This document shows, piece after piece, positions 7,895 to 16,234 of a stretch of DNA of 47,168 nucleotides. The position numbers and the translations under genes are program-made. The notes beneath the pieces are model-generated. The model did not search any database. It saw nothing but the letters and a program-made list of their open reading frames with translations, and was not told the DNA's origin. Location: contig CALBSO010000089.1 of the NCBI GenBank assembly GCA_937968015.1, forward strand, positions 1-47,168, read 5' to 3'. Origin of the DNA: an uncultured Thermomicrobia bacterium (GTDB taxonomy: Bacteria; Chloroflexota; Chloroflexia; Thermomicrobiales; JALYUS01). How positions within the stretch are numbered: the stretch's first letter is position 1; each line of letters starts with the position of its first letter.

Positions 7895-9091
7895 TTATGC
7901 GACGGCCCCATCCGCACGCAGCATCGCTATCGCCCCGTCGGGGTAGCCGAGTTCGCGCAGGATCGCCTCGGTGTGCTCGCCAAGCAGCGGCGGCGGCAAG
8001 GTCACTTCAAGGTCGGCGCGCCGCAGATGATAGGGCATGCCCGGCACGGTGAGTTCGCCGATCGTCGGGTGCGCCACGGTGCGGGCCAGACGTTCATGCT
8101 GGACTTGTGGATTCGCGAAAACCTCGTCAATGGCGTAGATCGGGCCACACGGCACATTCACGGAGCCGAGCAGTTCGAGCAATTCGGCGGTCGTCATCGT
8201 GCCGAACTTGTCGGTAATCATCGCTGTCACCTCTTCATAACGCGCCAGGCGATCCTGGTTGCGGGCATAGCACGGGTCGGTCACCCGCTCCGGCCAACCC
8301 AACACGCCACACAGGCGACCCCAGAGCGCGTCATTGCCGATCGCGAGGCAGATGAAACCGTCCGCCGTCGGATAGGTGTCATAGGGGCAGATCGTCTGAT
8401 GCCGGTTGCCAACCCGCTTGGCGACCACATCATGCATGAAATAGTTGACGGTGTAATAGACGAGCATCGAGGCTTGGGCGCCGAGCAGTGAGGCATCAAT
8501 GAACTCGCCACCGCCGCCGCTCGCCTTCCGGTAGAGCGCGGCGGCGATGGCATAGGCGGCGAACATCCCGGCGGTCATGTCCGCGATCGGGATGCCGACG
8601 CGCGTCGGCGGGCCGTCCTCCTGCCCGGTGAGGCTCATGATGCCGCTCATCCCTTGCAGGATGAGGTCATACGCCGTCCAGTTCCGCCCCGGCCCCGTCT
8701 GCCCAAACCCCGAGATCGAGCAATAGACAATCTCCGGCCGCCGCGCGGCGACCGTCTCATAGTCGAAGCCGAGGCGGCCAATCGTGCCGGGGCTGAAGTT
8801 CTCGATCAGGACATCCGCCGTCTCGATCATCTTCCAGAGGACCGCTTTGCCCTCCGTGTGCTTCAGATCGAGGGCAATGGAGCGTTTATTCCGATTGATG
8901 CTCAGGTAGTAGTTCGCCTCGCCCTCCGAGAAGGGCGGACCCCACGCGCGGGTATCATCCCCTTTGCCTGGCTGCTCGACCTTGATGACTTCCGCGCCCA
9001 TATCCGCGAGCATCATCGTGCAGTATGGCCCGGTCATCACCCGCGTCAAGTCCACTACGCGCACACCCGCCAGCGGCAGTTTCACTTCCAA
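7895..9091 (-). CDS. Class III (CaiB/BaiF) CoA-transferase
   Basis: A 398-residue family III CoA-transferase that moves CoA between carboxylic acids. The N-terminus carries RVVDLTRVMTGPYCTMMLADMGAEVIKVE, the standard family opening, then NRNKRSIALDLK and ENFSPGTIGRLGFDY. The catalytic aspartate is predicted at D171 in IADMTAGMFAAYAI. The start is TTG at 9091 behind GAGGGAG; no ATG fits better. No acyl-CoA dehydrogenase or hydratase neighbours suggest a substrate. Formyl-, carnitine-, succinyl- and mesaconyl-CoA transferases all remain possible. Confidence 0.9.
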   Translation of the reverse strand: MEVKLPLAGVRVVDLTRVMTGPYCTMMLADMGAEVIKVEQPGKGDDTRAWGPPFSEGEANYYLSINRNKRSIALDLKHTEGKAVLWKMIETADVLIENFSPGTIGRLGFDYETVAARRPEIVYCSISGFGQTGPGRNWTAYDLILQGMSGIMSLTGQEDGPPTRVGIPIADMTAGMFAAYAIAAALYRKASGGGGEFIDASLLGAQASMLVYYTVNYFMHDVVAKRVGNRHQTICPYDTYPTADGFICLAIGNDALWGRLCGVLGWPERVTDPCYARNQDRLARYEEVTAMITDKFGTMTTAELLELLGSVNVPCGPIYAIDEVFANPQVQHERLARTVAHPTIGELTVPGMPYHLRRADLEVTLPPPLLGEHTEAILRELGYPDGAIAMLRADGAVA

Positions 9092-9322
9092 TGCCGTCTC
9101 CCTCGCGATAAGGATTTGATCGCACCACCAAGATACCCATCATCGAATACGGCACGGGCGCGACGATCTCCCGATTCCCCGCGCCAGCCGCGCTCGTACA
9201 CACTATTCTATGCCATCCCCTCTCGATGAGACGCGAGACCCAGTGATCGCTTCCCGCCTTTTCCACCATCGCAACCTTCTCTGCGCCTGTCGCGTGGTAG
9301 AATGGATCATATGAAGGAGACG

Positions 9323-9703
9323 ATGTCGCATAAACGAGCCGAGGAGCGCCAGACGAGGTGGCCCACCTGGCGCATCGTGGTGGCTGCCCTCGCCGTTGCG
9401 TTCCTCTTTGCTCCCGCTGCTATCGTCACCCCACATCATACCAACGCGACTGCACCGATCCCCGCATCCCACACGAAACCGGTGCAGCCGTGCGTGGGGA
9501 GTATGTGTTCACAGACGGTGATCTCGATCCGTGCGGCGGTCGAGCAAGCCTCGCTCCGCCTTCCCATCACACCCCTCCTGCTGCTTGTGACGATCGCGCT
9601 CATCTGCATCGTCTGGCAGCAGTCAGATACACGCACTTCCCGCGCCGATGGCTGGTGGCCACTTGGCCGACGCCGGGCGCTCCTCCAGGTCTTCCTGATC
9701 TGA
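9323..9703 (+). CDS. Small two-helix membrane protein, unknown
   Basis: A 126-residue protein starting MSHKRAEERQTRW at ATG 9323, behind AAGGAG. A first hydrophobic stretch (IVVAALAVAFLFAPAAIV, residues about 19-36) could be a signal anchor. A loop with two cysteines (CVGSMC) follows, then a second helix (LPITPLLLLVTIALICIVW, about 80-98) and a short basic tail. I recognise no family. It precedes another membrane protein at 9807 by about 100 bp in the same direction. Confidence 0.5.
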   Translation: MSHKRAEERQTRWPTWRIVVAALAVAFLFAPAAIVTPHHTNATAPIPASHTKPVQPCVGSMCSQTVISIRAAVEQASLRLPITPLLLLVTIALICIVWQQSDTRTSRADGWWPLGRRRALLQVFLI

Positions 9704-9806
9704 TCTCTCCGTTCGCCTCAATGACCACCTGATCGCATCTGAACATCAGGAAGATTGGCTGTTGCCCGTGACGGGAGCAGCATGAGCGATACGGGGAGAA
9801 GCATCC

Positions 9807-10499
9807 ATGACAGACCAGAAAGAACCGGGGTCGCAACGGCGCGGCAACGCTCGCCAGCGGGCACAGGTCCGGGCCGAGCAGGACCGGCGGCAGCGCAGGC
9901 GTCTCATACTCATTGGTGGCGCCGTGCTCGCTGCCGTCCTGATCCTCACGTTGAGCGGGATACTCTTCGGATATCACCGCATCCATCGCTCGCTGCAATC
10001 CCAACAGGCAGCAGCGGCCGATCTGCCCGTGGATGGCGTACAATGCCTGGGCAGCGAGGCCCTCGCGTACCACATCCACGTGCATCTCACCCTCTATCAG
10101 GACGGCAAGCCCGTTCCATTACCCGCATATATCGGCATCCCCGCCGCCCCGAATATCCCGGGAGGCTCCTGCTTCTATTGGCTGCATGTTCATGACACAA
10201 CGGGCGTGGTGCATGTCGAAAGTCCGACGACGCGGGACTATACGCTCGGTCAGTTCCTCGATGTCTGGCAACACACCGCCCAACTCGACGCACAGGGGGG
10301 AGCGAGCGCTCCGGTGGATGATGCGTTTGTCCGCGCCCTGCGTGCGGCGAATCCCGGTGACATTCATGTCTATGTCGGCGACAAACCCGTCAGCGACTAC
10401 CCGAACATTCCGCTCACCGCGCACGAACTGATCACCATTGAGATTGGTACACCGCTCCAGTCGCCGACGACCAACTATGTGTTCCCGGCCGGGGAGTAG
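9807..10499 (+). CDS. Membrane-anchored protein with His-rich outer domain
   Basis: A 230-residue protein, start ATG 9807 behind GGGGAGA. A basic cytoplasmic segment (residues 1-32) leads to one helix (LILIGGAVLAAVLILTLSGILF). The outer domain has two matching His clusters, YHIHVHLTLYQDG (H89, H91, H93) and WLHVHDTTGVVHVE (H127, H129, H136), plus C80 and C122. The arrangement suggests a metal-binding beta domain facing outside. I know similar unnamed proteins from Gram-positive-type bacteria but no function, so none is assigned. The neighbours are also unknown membrane proteins. Confidence 0.7.
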   Translation: MTDQKEPGSQRRGNARQRAQVRAEQDRRQRRRLILIGGAVLAAVLILTLSGILFGYHRIHRSLQSQQAAAADLPVDGVQCLGSEALAYHIHVHLTLYQDGKPVPLPAYIGIPAAPNIPGGSCFYWLHVHDTTGVVHVESPTTRDYTLGQFLDVWQHTAQLDAQGGASAPVDDAFVRALRAANPGDIHVYVGDKPVSDYPNIPLTAHELITIEIGTPLQSPTTNYVFPAGE

Positions 10500-10567
10500 C
10501 GCCGGGGAATCTGACACGTCGCAACCTCACTCCATTGGCATCATGCTGGCGATGAGGAGGAATCAAT

Positions 10568-10801
10568 GTGAGAGTATGGTACGGCTCGGTCTTCTCCTGG
10601 CTCGCGCTCGTCGTGCTCGCCGGTGGCGCCGCACTCATGCACTATGCCGCTGCCCCTCGTTCGTCGGGGCGATGCGTGAGCCGCTCCAACCCACTTTCCC
10701 GGCGTCTGCAAGACACCGGGGAGCGCTGTGACAGCTCAATCCGCGACGGCTATTGCTCGACGGTGAACCGTTCGAGCCGGTCTTTGTCGAGGGCGACGTA
10801 G
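10568..10801 (+). CDS. Possible small membrane protein (77 aa)
   Basis: GTG 10568 sits seven bases after a perfect AGGAGG. The first 25 residues form one hydrophobic helix (VFSWLALVVLAGGAALMHY). The remainder is Ser/Arg-rich and overlaps, antisense, the last 52 bp of the PRC-barrel gene, which is unusual and lowers confidence. The tail looks non-conserved. If real it is a single-pass small protein following the His-rich membrane protein. Confidence 0.35.
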   Translation: MRVWYGSVFSWLALVVLAGGAALMHYAAAPRSSGRCVSRSNPLSRRLQDTGERCDSSIRDGYCSTVNRSSRSLSRAT

Positions 10802-11478
10802 ACGGTGTCGTCGTCAATCTCGTCAATGAACTGGGTCGGGATGCGGATCTCTTTGCCGCCAAACAACCCCTTCTTGACGATCATCTCGGTCACTTTGCCA
10901 CGCTGCGGGTCAACAACGAGTTGATCCACGGTGCCGATTTTATCGCCGCCACGCGTCTTCACGTCCGTGCCGGTAGAGAGGAAGACGTTACCCGGCCGGG
11001 ATTCTCGCAGGCGGTCCCCCATCATGCCGGGCGCGACGGCGGTCGATCCGCTGTGATCCGCTAGCGGGGCATCGGCGGGCAACCCGGCGCGGCCAAGCGA
11101 GCCTTGCGTAGCGGGTAGGTAGATCGGCGCGGGCCAGAGGATTCCGCCACCCGTTCCACTAACCATCCCGGCTGCCGAATCACCGAACATGCCCGGATAC
11201 ATACCATCCGGCGCCGCCATGTACGAGTACTCCACGAACTCCGGCAGTTGCTTCACCTGGTCCGCCGTCATCCGCAGATGGATCGTGTCATCATCATCGT
11301 TGCCGATGCGGTCCTCGACTTCACCAATCGGGATAATGACGTCATGCTCGACGAAGAACCCCTTCCGGACGACGAACTCCTGCATGCGATCCGTACGCGG
11401 ATCCACGACGAGCCGGTCAATCTTGCCAACGTCCGTGCCGTCCGACGTGACGACCTTCGTACCGAGATTAATACGCAT
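10750..11478 (-). CDS. Protein with two PRC-barrel domains
   Basis: A 242-residue soluble protein. Residues 1-80 (GTKVVTSDGTDVGKIDRLVVDPRTDRMQEFVVRKG) and about 165-240 (GTDVKTRGGDKIGTVDQLVVDPQRGKVTEMIVKKG) are clear PRC-barrel repeats of each other, separated by a flexible Gly/Pro/Ala linker. PRC barrels occur in RimM and photosynthetic reaction-centre H subunits; free-standing ones in bacteria are often stress or surface associated. The start at ATG 11478 has AAAGGAG. No partner gene is adjacent. Confidence 0.88.
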   Translation of the reverse strand: MRINLGTKVVTSDGTDVGKIDRLVVDPRTDRMQEFVVRKGFFVEHDVIIPIGEVEDRIGNDDDDTIHLRMTADQVKQLPEFVEYSYMAAPDGMYPGMFGDSAAGMVSGTGGGILWPAPIYLPATQGSLGRAGLPADAPLADHSGSTAVAPGMMGDRLRESRPGNVFLSTGTDVKTRGGDKIGTVDQLVVDPQRGKVTEMIVKKGLFGGKEIRIPTQFIDEIDDDTVYVALDKDRLERFTVEQ

Positions 11479-11570
11479 CGCTCTGCGCTCCTTTCATCCC
11501 GTAATCTGTCATGCATCACCGCATGACTCGTTCGTTCCTATCATTGAGCAAGATGCGTACCCGTGGAATC

Positions 11571-11639
11571 GGTTCGGGGGTCGGGGTTCAGAGTTCAGGA
11601 TAGATTATTCCTCAAGTCTCCAACCCCGACCCCCGAACC
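11571..11639. repeat. Perfect 18-bp inverted repeat
   Basis: GGTTCGGGGGTCGGGGTT at 11571-11588 recurs exactly inverted at 11622-11639, with 33 bp between. It lies between the PRC-barrel gene and the SRP RNA promoter. The G-rich arm could also form a quadruplex on one strand. No T-run follows, so a terminator role is uncertain. Confidence 0.7.
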
Positions 11640-11660
11640 TCGAACCCCGAACTGCCCCGT

Positions 11661-11689
11661 TTGACGCTGCGGATGAACGGACGTAGAAT
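11661..11689 (+). promoter_or_regulatory. Promoter of the SRP RNA
   Basis: TTGACG (11661-11666), exactly 17 bp, then TAGAAT (11684-11689). The predicted start, about 11696, coincides with the first base of the RNA's closing stem, as expected for a strong stable-RNA promoter. Confidence 0.8.
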
Positions 11690-11695
11690 GCGGGC

Positions 11696-11975
<280 letters not shown>

Positions 11976-11982
11976 AAAGCCA

Positions 11983-12014
11983 GACCGGCGGCGCAATGCC
12001 GCCGGTCCTTTTTT
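11983..12014 (+). terminator. Intrinsic terminator of the SRP RNA
   Basis: A perfect 10-bp stem GACCGGCGGC/GCCGCCGGTC with a 5-nt loop, followed by C and six T. It lies right after the closing stem of the SRP RNA and just before the stop of the convergent gene at 12027. Confidence 0.9.
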
Positions 12015-12026
12015 GCTTTCTGGGCC

Positions 12027-12575
12027 CTACTTCTTGGCTGATGCTTTTGGCTGCTGGCGGCGCGAGGCGGGGCGGTTGGTGGGGTCCGCGCGGTCGAGGC
12101 GCTTCTGGCGGTCGGCTTTGGCAGCGACATCTCCACGGGTGGCATTGGAGAGGGCGAGCGCGGCGGCGCTGCCAGGTCGCAGGTACGCTTTGCGGCGTTG
12201 CTCCTTGCGGAACTTCCGCACCCGTGCGGGGTATTTCGCGCGGAGCCACCAGGCGGCGTACGCGATGCAGGCAAGCGCGGCGACAAAGCAGACGTACTCC
12301 CACAGCCGCCAACCGAGGAAATTCAACCCAAGCACGCGGCAACCGAAGAAGACCAGCCCCGTCGCCCAACCCCACATCGCCCGATAGGTAATCTTGTGCA
12401 GCGTCTCCCGATGCAACCGGTCATTGGGGAAGATACGGCGTGTCTGATTGTTGACGATCACCGTCATCAGGAGGCCGAGGGCAAAGAATGCGAGATACGC
12501 AATCGCGAGCGGGCCGAGAATCTGGTCACGCGCTGGCACATTGGTCAGATAGTTCCACGATAACGGATTACGCAC
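12027..12575 (-). CDS. Integral membrane protein, unknown
   Basis: A 182-residue protein with an N-terminal membrane part and a long, very basic tail. Helices are visible at about 22-41 (LAIAYLAFFALGLLMTVIV), 69-85 (MWGWATGLVFFGCRVLG) and 93-111 (WEYVCFVAALACIAYAAWW). From about residue 112 it is Lys/Arg/Ala-rich (KYPARVRKFRKEQRRKAY to the terminal KASAKK), so it may touch nucleic acid or ribosomes. I recognise no named family. It is convergent with the SRP RNA gene, an association that may be chance. Confidence 0.7.
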   Translation of the reverse strand: MRNPLSWNYLTNVPARDQILGPLAIAYLAFFALGLLMTVIVNNQTRRIFPNDRLHRETLHKITYRAMWGWATGLVFFGCRVLGLNFLGWRLWEYVCFVAALACIAYAAWWLRAKYPARVRKFRKEQRRKAYLRPGSAAALALSNATRGDVAAKADRQKRLDRADPTNRPASRRQQPKASAKK

Positions 12576-12802
12576 GCCGAATACTCCCCCTGAACGCCGA
12601 ACTATGCGGATTGTCTGGATTCACTGTTCGATTGCCGCTCGATCCGGCCGCATGGGCCAGTATAGCAGCGCCGTCCGGCACAGAGCAAACCGCACGAGCG
12701 CGTCGACGGGCCATTTCCGCTACTATATCAGTCGGTCGTTCTCCCCCTTCCGGGCACGGGCGCCCTTTGGGGAAAGGGGTCAGAGGTGAGGGCAAACCGC
12801 GC

Positions 12803-14029
12803 ATGGCAACCATCACACCCGCACGGACCGGGTACGGCGCGCTCTTCCGTCACGCCGACTATCGGCGACTCTGGACCGCGAACGCGATCTCACTGATCGG
12901 CGACGCGGTGACGCGCATCGCCCTACCCATCTATGTCTATCGGATTACCGGGTCGGCAGCGGCATTGGGCGGCACGGTCGTCCTCCAGACGCTCGCGGCA
13001 TCGCTGATCGGCCTGACATCGGGCGTCTTCGTGGACCGGCTCTCCCGCAAGCGCATCCTCACGATCGTGCCGCTCATCCAGGCGGCGATGATCGCGCTCC
13101 TGCCCCTGACAAACGCCCTCTGGCAGGTGCTGCTCATCACGTTCGCCGCGTCCGGCTTTGCGATCTTCACGGGTACGACGCGCTTCGCCGCGATGCCGGA
13201 TATCGTCGGGGTAACGCTCATGCCCTATGCCGCCGCATCTGGGCAGGTTTCGGCCCAGATAATGAACATCATCGGCCCGACGATCGGCGGCTTGCTCGTC
13301 GCAGCGGTCGGCATCAACAGCGCCTTTCTCCTCGATGCCGGTACCTTCCTGATCGCCGCCGCGCTCGTCGCGACCATCACGATCCCGCAACGGACGCCAT
13401 CCGGTGAAGCGCCACCACTCCTTGCCGATTTCCTCACCGGCCTCCGGTATATTTGGTCACGCCCGGTCGTGCGGTTCCTTGTCTTCGGCGACCTCGCGGG
13501 GGACATCGGCTACACGACGATGCTCGTGCTTACCGTCGCGCTTGTCGAGGGCGTCCTTGGCTACGGCAGCACCGTCTTCGGGCTGCTCGTCGCGGCGCAC
13601 GCGGCGGGATTCGTGGCGAGCGCGCTCCTCGCGACCCGCATCGCGAACCGCCCCGGTCGGATGCGCGCTTTCGTGATGGGGGGTATGGCAGTCGCGGGAG
13701 TCGGTCTGCTGATCGCTGCGCTCTCTCCGACGCTCCCTGGCGTCTTCATTGGCTGGATCGTACTCGGTGCGGGCACGGCCCCCGGATGGACGCTTGGCAA
13801 TGTCCTCTGGGCGAAACTCGTCCCCTCCGAGGTGCGTGGGCGGACAGGCGCCGTCGGTAATGCCGCCGCAAGCATCGTGCAACTCGTCAGCGCAGGGGCA
13901 ATCGGCGGGGCGGCCGCGACGTTTGGCACGCGTGGGGCGATCGGCGGCGCGGGCATCGTGCAGGTCCTCACGGTTGGCGCCGCCATCGCGCTCTTGTGGC
14001 GCGGCTGGCAGGCGATGCGGGATGTATAG
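12803..14029 (+). CDS. MFS transporter (EntS/MFS_3-like exporter)
   Basis: A 408-residue 12-helix transporter. The opening FRHADYRRLWTANAISLIGDAVTRIALPIYVYRITGSA is typical of the MFS_3 group of drug and siderophore exporters. The loop-2 element DRLSRKRIL and the second half after about residue 200 (SRPVVRFLVFGDLAGDIGYTTM) also fit. The frame is open further upstream, but similarity starts at ATG 12803, where GAGGTGAG lies about 12 bases before the codon. It leads a three-gene run with the creatininase and monooxygenase genes (gaps 12 and 26 bp). Substrate unknown. Confidence 0.9.
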   Translation: MATITPARTGYGALFRHADYRRLWTANAISLIGDAVTRIALPIYVYRITGSAAALGGTVVLQTLAASLIGLTSGVFVDRLSRKRILTIVPLIQAAMIALLPLTNALWQVLLITFAASGFAIFTGTTRFAAMPDIVGVTLMPYAAASGQVSAQIMNIIGPTIGGLLVAAVGINSAFLLDAGTFLIAAALVATITIPQRTPSGEAPPLLADFLTGLRYIWSRPVVRFLVFGDLAGDIGYTTMLVLTVALVEGVLGYGSTVFGLLVAAHAAGFVASALLATRIANRPGRMRAFVMGGMAVAGVGLLIAALSPTLPGVFIGWIVLGAGTAPGWTLGNVLWAKLVPSEVRGRTGAVGNAAASIVQLVSAGAIGGAAATFGTRGAIGGAGIVQVLTVGAAIALLWRGWQAMRDV

Positions 14030-14041
14030 AAGGAGTGCAGC

Positions 14042-14821
14042 ATGGCGGCACATGGCGTGGAACTGGCGGATAGCACGGCGGCAATGGTCAGGGAGGGCGG
14101 GTACGACAAGGCGGCAATTGGCGTCGGCGCGACTGAGTATCATGGCGACCACCTCCCCTACGGCTCGGACACGCTGATCGCGCACGAACTCGCCCGGCGC
14201 GTCGCGGGTCAACTCGATGGCATGCTCGTCCTGCCGCCCATCGCGTACGGGATGAGTTGGCATCATCTCTCCTTCCCCTGGACGCTCTCACTGTCGCCGG
14301 AAACGCTGACAAACCTCGTTTACGACATCGGTGCGAGCCTTCACGCGCACGGGATCAGAAAACTGCTCGTCGTCACCGCGCATGATGGGAATGTCGCCCC
14401 AGTGGAGATCGCCGCGCGCCGCCTACACCACGACCTCGGCCTGCATGTTGCGGGGATGCTCGGCTGGCAGGGGCGGGCGGCCTCCGTCCTCGTGCCGCAA
14501 GGATTTGCCGTTGATGAAGACCACGCCGGGCAATCCGAGACCGCCGCGATCGCCGCGATCGCACCGCATCTGGTTCATAGGGAAGCGGCGACCGATGAGC
14601 CGAACGAGCCGTTCGATCTACCAATCCACGTCTTCGGTTCCTTCGGCCAACTTGCTCCGGCAGGCTTCGGCGGCGCGGCGACGCAGGGCGCCGCCGAGGA
14701 TGGCGAGCGCATGTTGAACGCGGACGTTGAACACGTTCTCCCCTTCCTCCGTGCCCTCGACGCGAACGGCTGGCAGCCCGGCGCCTGGATGCGTGACTGG
14801 AGAGCACTGGACGACAAGTGA
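14042..14821 (+). CDS. Creatininase-family amidohydrolase
   Basis: A 259-residue member of the creatininase/MftE/FAPy-deformylase superfamily, which cleaves cyclic or linear amides with a two-metal centre. Metal-ligand motifs are GATEYHGDHLPYGSDT (residues about 29-44: E, H, D) and HDGN (about 118, where the family usually has HGGN). A late glutamate is present in HAGQSETA. A good AAGGAG precedes ATG 14042. It sits between an exporter and a small monooxygenase; mycofactocin genes are absent, so MftE is unlikely. True substrate unknown. Confidence 0.88.
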   Translation: MAAHGVELADSTAAMVREGGYDKAAIGVGATEYHGDHLPYGSDTLIAHELARRVAGQLDGMLVLPPIAYGMSWHHLSFPWTLSLSPETLTNLVYDIGASLHAHGIRKLLVVTAHDGNVAPVEIAARRLHHDLGLHVAGMLGWQGRAASVLVPQGFAVDEDHAGQSETAAIAAIAPHLVHREAATDEPNEPFDLPIHVFGSFGQLAPAGFGGAATQGAAEDGERMLNADVEHVLPFLRALDANGWQPGAWMRDWRALDDK

Positions 14822-14847
14822 TGTTCTACATAAGGAGGGTAACGCCA

Positions 14848-15207
14848 ATGTACGCGGTGATCTTTCAAGTCGAGCCGCAGCCGGGACGAGGGAAGGACTA
14901 TCTCGACATTGCCGCGACATTGCGGCCAGAATTGGACAAAATCGAGGGGTTCATTTCCGTTGAGCGCTTCGCGAGCGTCTCGCACCCCGGCAAGTACGTC
15001 TCGATCTCCTTCTGGCGCGATGAGGCGGCAATCCTCGCCTGGCGCACGCATGTCGGCCACCAGCACGCGCAGCACAAAGGGCGCGGAGAAGTCTTCAAGG
15101 ATTACCGGCTCAGTGTCGTCGAGATCGTACGGGACTATGGGATGTTCGACCGCGAAGGCGCGCCCCGACCCGTCTCACCGTCATGGGGCGAGGACTTCCC
15201 ATTCTGA
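14848..15207 (+). CDS. Antibiotic biosynthesis monooxygenase (ABM) domain protein
   Basis: A 119-residue single-domain protein (MYAVIFQVEPQPGRGKDYLDIAATLRPELDKIEGFISVERF) of the ABM dimeric ferredoxin-like fold, followed by the typical SISFWRDEAAILAWRTHVGHQHAQHKGR helix. Members oxidise small aromatic or quinone compounds without cofactor, or bind haem. ATG 14848 follows AAGGAGGG; an upstream GTG at 14818 overlapping the creatininase stop is less likely. It is the last gene of the exporter-creatininase-ABM run. Confidence 0.85.
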   Translation: MYAVIFQVEPQPGRGKDYLDIAATLRPELDKIEGFISVERFASVSHPGKYVSISFWRDEAAILAWRTHVGHQHAQHKGRGEVFKDYRLSVVEIVRDYGMFDREGAPRPVSPSWGEDFPF

Positions 15208-15248
15208 TGCGCGTTGCACTGAGGCGCTCGCGACGCGTTGCTCGTTCC

Positions 15249-16211
15249 TCAACGTGTCGTCGCGCCGAGGAGGACGCCCGTGAGATAAGCGGCGGTGAGG
15301 ACGCCGCGGTATTCCTGGTCGTGCGTCGGATCGAGTTCAACGATGTCCGCCGAGATGACCGGCAGACGCGCGTCGAGCAGATGCCGCAGCGCCGCCGCGC
15401 ACGCCGAGACGGTCACGCCGCCCGGCACCGGTGTGTTGACGGCGGTCATCGCCAGCGGGTCGAGCACATCGAGATCGAAACTGACATGCACGGCGTCCAC
15501 ACCGGACGCGATCATCGCCTCCACCGCCTCCCGAACGACGGTCGCCATGCCGCGTGCGTCCACGTCTTCAACAGGATGGAAATGCACCTTGCTTTGGCGC
15601 ACATACGACCGTTCGCCCGGATCGAGGAGGCGAATACCGATCAGTGTCACGTCCTCCTCACGAATCCAGGGCGGCGGGCCGGTGATATGAAATGCCGGAT
15701 GCCGCTCCCGACCGAGCGCGATGCCGAGCGGCATGCCGTGGATACGGCCACTCGGCGTCGTCTGGGCAGTATTGAGATCGGCGTGGGAGTCGAGCCAGAT
15801 GACGCCGAGCCGCGCATGCGGGCCGAGCGCCGCTCGCGCGCCAGGAATCGAGCCGATGCTGATCGCGTGGTCGCCGCCCATGACGAGCGCGAGCGCGCCT
15901 TCTCGCACCGTTTTCGTAACGCTCGCCGCCAGCGTGCGGCAGAAGCCGGAGACTGCTTCGAGATGCTTGAAGTGCGAGTCGCCGCCCGCCGCCGGTGTCT
16001 CTTCCGGCCCTTCGAGACGGATTGAGGGGTGCAGGCGCGGGCTGATCCCGTCCGGCCCCCACCCCGCGAGATGGGCGCGCAGTGCGCGGTCGAGCGTTGC
16101 CGGTCCATTCGCCACACCGGGCGCTTCCGAGCCGAGCCAGAGCGGCGCAAGCACCGGCACAACCGGCCCTTCCCGCAGCCGATTCCGCCCCATCGCCGTC
16201 TCAACGCTCAT
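15249..16211 (-). CDS. rocF: Arginase
   Basis: A 320-residue ureohydrolase splitting arginine to ornithine and urea. Manganese-ligand motifs are MGGDHAISIGS (H115), WLDSHADLNT (D141, H143, D145) and SFDLDVLDP (about D244/D246). The HGMPLGIALG segment and the C-terminal VELDPTHDQEY fit arginase better than agmatinase. The start MSVETAMG at 16211 lies 23 bp after the argS stop in the same direction, so both may share a transcript and a link to arginine. A second, more distant relative is at 20658. Confidence 0.9.
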   Translation of the reverse strand: MSVETAMGRNRLREGPVVPVLAPLWLGSEAPGVANGPATLDRALRAHLAGWGPDGISPRLHPSIRLEGPEETPAAGGDSHFKHLEAVSGFCRTLAASVTKTVREGALALVMGGDHAISIGSIPGARAALGPHARLGVIWLDSHADLNTAQTTPSGRIHGMPLGIALGRERHPAFHITGPPPWIREEDVTLIGIRLLDPGERSYVRQSKVHFHPVEDVDARGMATVVREAVEAMIASGVDAVHVSFDLDVLDPLAMTAVNTPVPGGVTVSACAAALRHLLDARLPVISADIVELDPTHDQEYRGVLTAAYLTGVLLGATTR

Positions 16212-16234
16212 GCACACCACCCTATTCAATGAAT

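Noticed and set aside
12488..12802. N-terminal extension of the MFS transporter
   Set aside because: It overlaps the divergent membrane-protein gene, is low-similarity, Arg/Ser-rich sequence, and a normal MFS start exists at 12803.
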